Both the position numbers and the translations under genes were made by a program. This document shows, one piece after another, positions 54,929 through 63,757 of a stretch of 64,000 bases of DNA. The stretch spans positions 143,359 through 207,358 of the forward strand of contig CAXXNX010000084.1 of assembly GCA_963664285.2 (NCBI GenBank), written 5' to 3'. Origin of the DNA: JAJCYL01 sp963664285. Its GTDB lineage: Bacteria > Bacteroidota > Bacteroidia > Cytophagales > Cyclobacteriaceae. A model generated the notes under the pieces. It did no database searches, had not been told where the DNA came from, and saw nothing but the letters and a program-made list of their open reading frames with translations. The number at the start of each line of letters is the position of its first letter. Positions within the stretch are counted from its first letter, which is position 1.

Positions 54929-57132
54929 ATGAGAATTCTCGGATTTACCACCCTTTTGTTAGTTTCTGGCTCTGTTCTTGCTCAAAATTGGGAGGAAAGC
55001 CTCCTCAACACTTTCCAATGGCGGAATATCGGACCTGCTAACCAGGGGGGTCGTATAGTCGATATTGAAGCATTAGATTCAGACTTTAGCAAAGTGTTTA
55101 TGGCAACTGGATCCGGAGGCGTATGGTATTCTGAAAATGCCGGAACCACGTGGACTCCGATTTTTGATGACTATTTTACAGCCTCTATTGGGGATATTGC
55201 CGTCTATCAGCAAGACCCATCGATAGTCTGGGTTGGTACTGGTGAAGCAAATAGTAGAAACAGTATGTCATTGGGGGACGGTGTTTTTAAATCATTATAT
55301 GGTGGCAAATCATTCCAAAATATGGGCCTAAATACTACCCACCAAATTGCAAGAATTTTAACCACGCCTGATGAATTGTGTGTTTGCGCAGTTGGACACC
55401 TCTGGGGTTATGATGGCGAAAGAGGATTATTCAAGACTACTAATGGTGGCGAAGACTGGGGCAAACTTACCAATGGGCTACCAGATGATGGAAAAACTGG
55501 CTGTAACGATCTGGTCGCAGATCCTTCGAATTCACAAATTATGTACACCTCATTTTATCATCGGCTTAGGCAACCCTGGCATTTCTATAGCGGAGGTGAG
55601 AATGGAGGTATTTTTAAAACAACAGATGGAGGAAAATCCTGGACGAAATTAACAAATGGTTTGCCTCCCGGACCCACTGGCCGAATTGGCTTATCCATTT
55701 ATAAAAAGAATCCTCAAATTTTAATGGCCCTGGTGGAAGCCGAGAAGACTGATGATTTATCCAAGCCGGGATCTGGAGTTTACAGATCCGAGGATGGGGG
55801 CGTCAACTGGAAGTATGTCAACACCTACAATAACAGACCGTTTTATTATAGTCAAATCCGTATTAATCCAAATGATGATCAGCGAGTTTATCTATTGACC
55901 ACCCGGTTTATGGTATCAGAATATGGTGGGGAAAATTTTGAGAATGGAAGCACTGATGAAGAAATACATGGTGACTTTCATGCCATGTGGCTGGATCCCA
56001 CATATAAAGATCGTTATTACCTTGGAGCCGATAAGGGAAATTCTATTACTCATGACCATGGTAAAAATTTTATGCTGTTCGACAATTTACCTATTGGGCA
56101 ATTTTACCGCATAGGATTTGATTATAGAGATCCGTACTACGTTTACGGCGGGGCGGGGCTTCAGGACAATGGTTTCTATGCCACAGCGAGCTTTTCACGT
56201 GATATTCGAGGCATTTTAAATGATTCGAATTGGAAGGTTCACTGGGGTGACGGTCAATACACCGAATCTGATCCGGATAATTATAGAAATTTGATCACTT
56301 CTGCTGAGAACGGAAGCATCAACCGATACGATCCTGTCACCCATCGTATTGAAAGCATTAGCCCCAGGACTAAAAATATTAATAACCTGTTAGATTATTA
56401 TGGCAAAGATCAACTTGAAGGGGATTCGGTTATTCGCTTCAATTGGGAGGCGCCCATGCAAATGGACCTAAAGTCCAAAAATTTGTATGTCGGGGGCAAT
56501 CATGTATTTAAGTCGACAAATAATGGAGATAACTGGACCATTATTAGTCCGGACCTGAGTACGAACAATCCTGAAAAGACCAAATATCGGGCAAGTGGAG
56601 GCATTACACTTTGACAATTCAGGGGCAGAGACACATTGTTCAATATCATCGCTGGCGTTGTCTTCACTTGATGAAAACCTTATTTGGGTAGGAACCGATG
56701 ATGGTTTGGTTCATGTCACAAAAAATGGTGGGAAGAATTGGAAAAGCCTAAAGGCGAATATCAAGAACGTTCCTGAAGGAATTTGGGTAAGCAGAATCGA
56801 AGCTTCATCACATCGCAATGGGAATGGCTTACATTTCATTTGATGGCCACCGTAGTGATCATAATAAACCTTACCTGTTTGTTACCGACAACTCAGGAAA
56901 AAGTTGGAGTAATCCGAGTTGTCAGAGAGGACCCGTTTAATGAAAACCTGCTTTTTATTGGTACGGAAACAGGTATCTGGGCCTCTGTTGATGGAGGTCA
57001 AAATTGGTTCAACACGAAGAATTAGGCTTACCAAAAGCCGGACCTGGCAGTTATCAGGTTAAACTCAAGGTTGGTAACGACGAACAGGACCGAATTTTGA
57101 ATATTAGGGAAGATCCGTTACTCAAGGAATGA
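54929..57132 (+). pseudogene. VPS10/BNR-repeat (sortilin-like) exported protein, multiple frameshifts and an internal deletion
   Basis: A signal peptide (ILGFTTLLLVSGSVLAQ) is followed by FQWRNIGPANQGGRIVDIEA and many BNR/Asp-box units (GGVWYSENAGTTWTPIF, GGIFKTTDGGKSWTKL, HVFKSTNNGDNWTIISPDLS). Frames change near 56606 (extra C), 56824 (extra A) and around 56905, where some sequence also seems missing. After ASVDGGQNWFNTK it jumps to GLPKAGPGSYQVKLKVGNDE, the region near the C-terminus of full-length members, which are about 1000 residues. I infer a loss of roughly 200 or more codons. Clearly a pseudogene. Confidence 0.82.
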
Positions 57133-57303
57133 CCCAACCACTCAACGGAATTTTCATTTAAACAACTCTACGCCATGTGGACTTGCCCCAAATGTAAACG
57201 CACATTCCGCAACGCCAACCAGATGCATTCCTGCAAAAAAGTGGATAAAGAAATTTTTTTTCTCAGACGACCCGAGCACTTCAAAGATCTATATCAAATA
57301 AGT

Positions 57304-58798
57304 AGGGCTTCCTCAAAAAGTAGTACCCATCAAATTAGCAGCCCTAGATAGATTGAGCACGAATAGGGTTGCAGCAATCCAAGTTTGTGAAGTTGATTTA
57401 AGCTTGGCTTTGATTTCATTGAGCGAGTAAGCTTGTTTGGCATTGCCTATTCTTCCCTCAATGGCATTCCTCTCAGCATATTCCTTTTTTGATTTAGCCT
57501 TCTGGTATGCTGATTTCTTCACAGGTTTTCCTTTTGTGGCAGCTGTCATCCTTATGCTGTTTTCTTTACACCAAATGCGATTCTTATTGGTAGCATAGAT
57601 TTTATCGGCCTGTATAAGTTCAGGGTAATAACCAAACAAAGCCTTGTAGGCCTCTGCCTGATTGATCAGGTCCTCACTTTCATTATAGGCATTCCAGCTT
57701 AGGTTATCCTTGGTCATGAACCCATCCATGAGTGAAAGGCCCAACTTGGCACCAAACTCTACACTCTTGCCCTGCTTGCCCCTCACTATCGGGCGTACAT
57801 GGGGTTGTGAGATGCTCACTATCCGATCTTTACATTGGTGGGCTTTCTGCTCATACATGCCTTGTTGCTGCTTATAAAGGGTATGGACCACCATCAGTTC
57901 CTGCTGGGTTTTGTGGGGAAAAGGAAACGGCCCTTCCAACAGGTCCAGCATTTGATCGATATGGCCCAGGTTCCTTTTTACACAGTTGAGCAACACACGG
58001 ATGGCCTTGCGGATCGATACAACTGATTTTTTCTTCTTTTTGGCTTCCTGCAAATAACGCTTATGGGCCATCCTGCGGTAAGTCCTGGGTTTGACCTCCA
58101 TCTTGTCCCTGAGCAGGTCAAACAACCGGTCAACCATCTTTTCGGTCTTGATACGGGCTTCATTGACCAAACCAAGATCATTTGGGTAGGTGATGTATTG
58201 ATCTGCCACAGTGGCATCTATCTTTAATTTACCTTTTGGCCTTTTAGATACCGCACCCTTTTGGTTTGGTTTCCGGTCAGGAAGGGACACCATCATGATG
58301 ATTTTCGAGAATGCATCGAAAGTATCATCCCCTAGTTTTTTTCGCATCTCCACAAAAAGCGTAGGCGAAAACACCAAACCAGGTGTGTAATGGTCCAAAC
58401 CAAGAAAGAACTGCATGTATGGGTTTTCGCTGATGGTCAGCAAGGTCTCTTCATCGGACAACCCCAGTTTATGTTTTATAATAAATGCCCCTATGATGTG
58501 CCTTGGGTTGACGCTCTTTGCCCCCATGTTGACGCTGAATTTCCTTTTGTAGATATTTACCAACTCATCCCATGGCAACAAGTTTGCAAGTGCTATCCAT
58601 CTGTTGTTTGGGTTGAGTTTGATGGAGTTAATGGAGGAAAATTCTTCTATTTTGGTTTGGTACTGCGATGTGTAATCGATCATATGCAATGCTATACGTC
58701 AAATATACAAATAACCTTGCATATATAAAAATATATTTACACGTGAATCGCTTAATATGAGCAATCAAGGTCGTTTTTATCCAATCTGAGGAAGCCCT
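57304..58798 (-). mobile_element. IS5-family-like element, copy 2 (intact)
   Basis: Terminal AGGGCTTCCTCA on both sides in inverted orientation, as in copy 1. The target duplication is ambiguous; restoring the host DUF5655 frame would fit AAT with slightly wider ends, but copy 1 does not confirm that. Confidence 0.87.
57313..58689 (-). CDS. IS5-family-like transposase (DUF772 + DDE domain), copy 2 (intact)
   Basis: 458 residues. The N-terminal DUF772-like region (RHIIGAFIIKHKLGLSDEET, ENPYMQFFLGLDHY) precedes a DDE domain with KIDATVADQYITYPNDLG, LIQADKIYATNKNR and RNAIEGRIGNAKQAYSL. The family is called by overall layout; IS1182-like cannot be fully excluded. It has one frame and is potentially active. 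Confidence 0.88.
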   Translation of the reverse strand: MHMIDYTSQYQTKIEEFSSINSIKLNPNNRWIALANLLPWDELVNIYKRKFSVNMGAKSVNPRHIIGAFIIKHKLGLSDEETLLTISENPYMQFFLGLDHYTPGLVFSPTLFVEMRKKLGDDTFDAFSKIIMMVSLPDRKPNQKGAVSKRPKGKLKIDATVADQYITYPNDLGLVNEARIKTEKMVDRLFDLLRDKMEVKPRTYRRMAHKRYLQEAKKKKKSVVSIRKAIRVLLNCVKRNLGHIDQMLDLLEGPFPFPHKTQQELMVVHTLYKQQQGMYEQKAHQCKDRIVSISQPHVRPIVRGKQGKSVEFGAKLGLSLMDGFMTKDNLSWNAYNESEDLINQAEAYKALFGYYPELIQADKIYATNKNRIWCKENSIRMTAATKGKPVKKSAYQKAKSKKEYAERNAIEGRIGNAKQAYSLNEIKAKLKSTSQTWIAATLFVLNLSRAANLMGTTF

Positions 58799-59102
58799 AA
58801 TTAAGAACAGAGTGGCCGAGTTTGGCAAATTCCGGGAAGAGGCAGTTTTGCCAGATGTTATATTCTTTAAAACCAAAAGCACTTTTCTCGCCGTCAAGGT
58901 GAAAAAAGCGTGGTTGGACATCGAGTTTTTCCTTGATCATCTTGAAGATGAAGCTCCGGTGAAAAAATATCTGAAAACTTCCAAACATCGCTTTGCCCAT
59001 TTAGTATCCATTGATGGCAAAGAAGACATCGATCAACAATTAATAGATTGGATAAAAGCTTCTTATGACCTGATAACTAGTGCTGGCCCGTCAGCAAACT
59101 GA

Positions 59103-59283
59103 GTTGTTTGTTCTTTGGCAATTGGAGAATAACTGGAAAGCGAAAAGAGTAAAAACGATATGTACAGCATCTTGTCGTAAAAAGAAGTTAGCCACTTTCA
59201 ACTGAATTTTACTTTTTCAGGTTGTGATTTTATTGAATCAAGAGCTGTTTTGTAGTGACCTGAGAGTCACCTCTGACTAACCC
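59103..59283. other. Spacer between the DUF5655 and secreted-protein genes
   Basis: 181 bases between two convergent genes. No open frame or clear terminator hairpin recognised. Confidence 0.3.
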
Positions 59284-59793
59284 TTACAGCTTCAAATGAT
59301 GCGCATGTTCATCGATCAGGTCTATTTGACTGGTAATGGCAAAAACATACTTGTTTAACTCAGCTCTTACTCGCTTTCTTTCGGCTTCATATTGGTCACC
59401 CTCTTTGCCGAAGCTGTTTTCTACCATATTGTATTCGCTACACTCCTGCCGGATAAAGGTTTGGAATTCCGATGTAGCGTAGTCACGCTCAAGTGTTTCT
59501 ATGTCTTCAAGGGTGGCTTTTGCCTCAAGATCTGAATTGTCTGCATACTTCGTTTTGACGATGTTATAAAGTGTGGTATCGTAATGATGAATTTGAGCAA
59601 GTAATGTAACCAGAGCTGTTCGAAAATCCCGATTGCGACAAAGGTTCTTCAGATCATCGTAAGTCCTTAGGAACTGAACCTTTGTATCCCAATCCGTTCT
59701 AAGATCATCCATTATTTTAACAATATTTTGATCCTGGCCGAAGCTAAAGTTGAACGAACATAAAATAATAGTTATGGAAAGAAGCGTTTTCAT
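59284..59793 (-). CDS. Exported helical protein, function unknown
   Basis: 169 residues. A signal peptide (TLLSITIILCSFNFSFG) is followed by an all-helical, highly charged mature region (DDLRTDWDTKVQFLRTYDDL, LEAKATLEDIETLERDYATS) with only two Cys. No family recognised. The IS1380 copy 2 left end lies 42 bp upstream of the ATG. Confidence 0.68.
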   Translation of the reverse strand: MKTLLSITIILCSFNFSFGQDQNIVKIMDDLRTDWDTKVQFLRTYDDLKNLCRNRDFRTALVTLLAQIHHYDTTLYNIVKTKYADNSDLEAKATLEDIETLERDYATSEFQTFIRQECSEYNMVENSFGKEGDQYEAERKRVRAELNKYVFAITSQIDLIDEHAHHLKL

Positions 59794-59835
59794 TTTTTTG
59801 GTTAGTTAGTAATCAATCCCGATGGTATGTTAAAC

Positions 59836-61464
59836 TTAACCCGAAAAATTCATAGTAGACAATAAAAAACAGGCATAAATTGCTTATATTGAGATAGTTA
59901 GACAACAAAATAAGCAATTAATTTATGCCTGAATATAAGGAAAAAGATACCGTATTTTATTGAGGAAAACAAGCTTTTAAATTTGATTTTTCAGCATCAG
60001 CGATTAGCTCAGACGGAGCGATATTGTTAAGTGAAAAAGTAGAGAGAAAGACTGGTCTATTAAAAAGCTTCGCCGCACTGATTCCTGACTATCGAAACCC
60101 CTTTTTTATCGAATACACTTATGAAGAAATGCTTCGCCAACGGGTGTTTTTAATGATGCAGGGCTATCAGGATTGCAATGACGAACAAAAACTCCGAGAG
60201 GATCCGGTGATCCGTAAAGTACTAGATAGCGGATTATGTTCCCAGCCTACTTTAAGTCGATTTGAAAACAAGGCCGATCGGAGTCTGATCTACCAGATGA
60301 GTCAATGGTTTGTAGACCGTTATGTAGAGGAGTTGAAAGAGAAGACTGGTCAAATCATCATTGATGTAGATGGTACCGATGACCCTACTCATGGATCCCA
60401 ACAACTCAGTTTGTATAATGGCTATTATGGACAGACTATGTACCATGAGTTGTTCTTTAAGGACGGGAACACCGGTCAGGTCATTTTACCAGTACTACGT
60501 CCGGGCAATTGTCACTCCAACAAATGGTTTGTGGCCTTATTGAAAAGGATTGTCATTAAAATCAGAAAAAAACTGCCCTCAGTAAAGATCCTTATTCGAG
60601 CGGATAGTGGCTTTTCAGGAGCATCTTTTTATCGGATAGCTAAGCAGTTTGACCTTCAATTTTGTTTAGGTATTAGTAGTAATGAAGTTTTAAAGACTTT
60701 TACCAAACAGACTATCATTGAAGTAAAAAAGGAATATGCTTCAAAAATCATCAAACATCAAGAGTTTGTTGGCCCGTTTACTTACCAGGCCAAAAGCTGG
60801 GATCGTTCTGAAAAGCTGTACGCCAAAGTGGAGTCTACCGGAAAAGGAATGAATGTCCGTTACTTTGTGAGCAACTTTGAAGCGATGACCGCTCAACAGA
60901 TTTACTTTGATTTTTATGTCAAGCGAGGTGATGCCAGTGAAAATCGAATAAAGGAACTCAAAAACATGACTTATTCCGACCGGCTTTCCTGTCATCGCTA
61001 CTGGGCCAATTTCATGCGTTTAATCATCGCTACCCTCTGTTATGAAATGTTCCGGCAGATTAAATTATTAATTGCCAAAACAAAACACCACTTTGCTAAA
61101 CGATGGCAAGTGGACAATATCCGGCTTTACCTGATGAAGGTTGGGGCGTGCCTGAAAGAAAGGAAAAGATCATTGACAATACAATTCTCAAGAGCCTTTA
61201 GATATCAATACCTGCTGGGCGATTTGCTTACGGTGAACTGACCGATCAGTTAAACAGTTTGGTTTAATCAAAAAAATGTTCTTCCATAAGAACACAATAG
61301 AGCTTTGACTGAAAATTGAAAAATTCTAACAAAAAAACGCTCTAATGTCCTTTGAAATCCAGAAACCTGGTTGATCTTCAAATTAATATATACACTCCAA
61401 TCAAAAATAGTTAGCAACCCATTATTAATCCCAAAATTGGTGGCCTATGAATAATGCGGGTTAA
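59836..61464 (+). mobile_element. IS1380-family element, copy 2
   Basis: 1629 bases, same length and orientation as copy 1, terminal TTAACCCG repeats. I noticed only two differences from copy 1: C to T at 59961, which creates a stop, and C to T near 61389. No target duplication is evident (AAAC before, GATC after). Confidence 0.88.
59925..61241 (+). pseudogene. IS1380 transposase, copy 2 (nonsense at codon 13)
   Basis: Identical to copy 1 except CGA to TGA at 59961-59963, which stops translation after MPEYKEKDTVFY. A restart at an internal codon near 60024 could give 405 residues lacking the first 33, with all DDE residues still present, so partial activity cannot be ruled out. Confidence 0.88.
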
Positions 61465-61674
61465 GATCATTTGAGCAGGAATCAAATAGGAAAGTTGTTG
61501 TGAACGAAGGCATTTGGAAAAATTCTGTGGTCGAAATGACGTAAGGTGTTTTTAAATTACAAGCTAAGACTAACTAAACGTCTCCTGTCACCGTCATTAA
61601 AGAATAGTTAAATACAGAGGGTTCTTGGGAGATTGATTTATTTTGAAAGAATCCTGTGAGGTAAAAAGGTAGCA
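61465..61674 (+). other. Spacer with the C-terminal remnant of a cut gene
   Basis: From 61470 the plus strand reads FEQESNRKVVVNEGIWKNSV then VEMT and a stop at 61544, which looks like the last codons of a protein cut by IS1380 copy 2. The matching 5' part is not visible on the other side of that copy, which suggests deletion or rearrangement. The remaining 130 bases show no gene. Confidence 0.35.
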
Positions 61675-62393
61675 GTGCAGAATATCTATTTAGAAACACT
61701 CGAACTCCAACCGGGTGCTTCAGAAGATGAGATCAAGAAAGCTTACAGAAGACTTTCCAGAAAATACCATCCTGACATCAATAAGGATGAACAAGCTCAG
61801 GATAGGTTCATTGCCATCCACGAAGCCTACAAGTTTCTTACTACCGGCGGGGCCCCAAGGCCCTGGTAATCAGACTACTGACTACGACTATGACCCCACG
61901 ATTGATGAGTATGAAATGTGGCGACAGCAGGCAAGGGCCTATGCCCGAAAAAAAGCCAGGGAAGCAGAAAGAAGGCAATCCGAACTGGTCAAAACCCTGC
62001 TGCGCATTTTCAATACAACCGCCATTTTGATCATTATGTTCAACGTACTTTTGACCATCGATTATTTCCTACCCAGGCAGGAGCATGATCAAAGGATTTT
62101 GAGCTATACCACGGCATATGAGAGGACCGGGACTAAAACGAGCAGCACGAGGGTTTATCGGTACGATGACCTCATTTTTGAGGATTTTCATATGAGATTT
62201 GACGGGGGAGAGATTAAGAATCTAGGTAACTATTCAAAAGCAACCGTGGTGGCAACCATGATATTTGATGAACCGATGTTCGCCAAAATTACCATTGATG
62301 GTGTTGAGAAGGTACACGAACAGGTTTACAATGTATACCACGTATTTGGATTCCTCATCCCCGCTTTGTTTGTAATCTTGCTGCTTTACTTTT

Positions 62394-63503
62394 TGTAAGT
62401 TCAAGTAATAAGTGCAATTTTCCTTTGTAGCACTTGCTTTGCGTTTAGGTAATTAAATTTTCTAACAGGGCGTTCATTGATTTTGTTTTCAACAACTTTG
62501 ATTTGCTCCTCTGTAACAAATCTAATATCTGTTTTCTTAGGATAAAACCTTCTGATTACCCCAATCCTATTTTCAACTGTCCCTTTATCCTGACTAGTAT
62601 AGGGACGAGTGAAATAGGCATCCACATCAAGGGATTGAGCAATCAACTCATGTTTAGAAAATGCCATATCATTATCAAAAGTGAGTGTTTCCAGTTTGTG
62701 TTTATCCTGAGAGAGTTCCTCCACAATAGCTTCGGCCATTTGATCGGCATTTTTACTGTGCATCTTTCTGATTCTGGTAAAAAGACTTGCTCGGTCTGTC
62801 ATCACCAACAAAGAGCCTTTGTGGTTTTTACCCATCATTAAATCGACTTCTATATCTCCCAATCGTTCCCTTTTGTTAATGATCTGGGGTCGCTGTTCAA
62901 TTGATACCCTATTCGGGATAATACCTCTACGATCTTTTCTGTTTCCTCGTTTGCGCCTTCGTTTGCCATGTTTTAGATATGTGTATAGTTGTTTGTATTC
63001 TTGGTTCTCCTGGCGGTTGGTGTGCTTACATTCCCATATCCATTGGTAAATCCATTCATGGCTAAGTGGACATTCTCTCGTTTTCTTTCCCTGATGGCTG
63101 ATCAATTCAGGACTCCATCTATCTTCTTGGAGCCGGTTAACTATCCAGTCTTTCATGGGTTTGGTGAAAATCACTCTTTTTGGCTTTTCTTGATGACGAA
63201 GATTGGTCCTCCTTTGTGCATTTGCTGTTCGATAGACACCAGCTCCCCTACCTCTTGAACCCACATTTCGCTTAAGCTCACGTGAGATCGTAGACGGGTG
63301 AAAATGAACGATACAGGCAATCTCCTTTTGAGTAGCTCCTGTTTTCAATAATGCTTCAATTTGATACCTTTGATCAATACTGAGATGTGTGTAGTTTTTT
63401 GACATTTTGCAATCCAAAGATTGCACTGCTCAGGCTTTTGAAGGATGAAAAAGCCCTTAAAAGCTTTTTCATCCTTCAATTGCACTTATTAGTTGATCTC
63501 AGC
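62394..63503 (-). mobile_element. IS30-family element, copy 5 (1110 bp, intact)
   Basis: Complete ends and the perfect 15+8+15 hairpin at 63440-63477. TTT flanks on both sides act as a 3-bp duplication and restore the host DnaJ frame when removed. Confidence 0.94.
62401..63405 (-). CDS. IS30 transposase, copy 5 (intact)
   Basis: 334 residues, intact HTH and DDE motifs. It shares the CKHTNRQENQ variant with copy 2; copies 1, 3 and 4 have CKHTNHQENQ, so copies 2 and 5 probably share a recent source. Confidence 0.94.
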   Translation of the reverse strand: MSKNYTHLSIDQRYQIEALLKTGATQKEIACIVHFHPSTISRELKRNVGSRGRGAGVYRTANAQRRTNLRHQEKPKRVIFTKPMKDWIVNRLQEDRWSPELISHQGKKTRECPLSHEWIYQWIWECKHTNRQENQEYKQLYTYLKHGKRRRKRGNRKDRRGIIPNRVSIEQRPQIINKRERLGDIEVDLMMGKNHKGSLLVMTDRASLFTRIRKMHSKNADQMAEAIVEELSQDKHKLETLTFDNDMAFSKHELIAQSLDVDAYFTRPYTSQDKGTVENRIGVIRRFYPKKTDIRFVTEEQIKVVENKINERPVRKFNYLNAKQVLQRKIALIT

Positions 63504-63598
63504 TTTTCCTTTTTGAAAGTCTGGATAATAAACTAACTATGGCCATTTTCATGATCATCGTATTTGCTATTCAGCTCTATGCCTTTTTTGAGTTTTGA

Positions 63599-63757
63599 AA
63601 GACTGTTAAGGTGCAATAGTCCCACCTATCCAATATAACTGTGTGATTTCATTGGATATTGGTTAAATTGGAAGTGCCACAAGACAAGATCAGCTAAATA
63701 TTATTGCACAATTCGAAGCTGAATACTCTTTGGTTCTTGATTTTATGATTCAATTAT
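63599..63757. other. Spacer upstream of the TcmP-like gene
   Basis: 159 bases. It contains CCAATATAACTG…CATTGGATATTGG, a loose inverted repeat around 63630-63662, and is otherwise AT-rich. No gene; probably the promoter region of the next gene. Confidence 0.3.

Larger units (their letters stand above)
57175..59102 (+). pseudogene. DUF5655 protein with N-terminal zinc-finger-like motif, split by IS5-like copy 2
   Basis: The left part (57175-57303) reads MWTCPKCKRTFRNANQMHSC, a CxxC…HxxxC zinc-finger-like start, and on to RRPEHFKDLYQ. After the IS5-like element the right part continues KNRVAEFGKFREEAVLPDVI and ends APVKKYLKTSKHRFAHLVSI and a stop at 59102, matching DUF5655. A rebuilt gene would encode about 143 residues. 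The exact junction cannot be fixed to the base. No function is established for the family to my knowledge. Confidence 0.82.
61675..63598 (+). pseudogene. DnaJ-domain membrane protein, split by IS30 copy 5 and frameshifted
   Basis: GTG start at 61675. J domain at residues 4-60 with the HPD motif in LSRKYHPDINKDEQAQ. An extra base near 61857 shifts the frame; GPQGPGNQTTDYDYDPTIDE continues. A membrane helix (NTTAILIIMFNVLLTIDYFL), an extracytoplasmic-looking middle and a second helix (VFGFLIPALFVILLLYF) follow. IS30 interrupts at 62394; removing it with a TTT duplication gives FLFESLDNKLTMAIFMIIVF, a third helix and a stop at 63598. The rebuilt length is about 269 residues. Probably a membrane-tethered Hsp70 co-chaperone-like protein; the partner is unknown. 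Confidence 0.85.

Noticed and set aside
63630..63662. Loose inverted repeat CCAATAT…ATATTGG upstream of the TcmP-like gene as an operator
   Set aside because: The arms are short and AT-rich and there is no regulator gene nearby; it could be chance.
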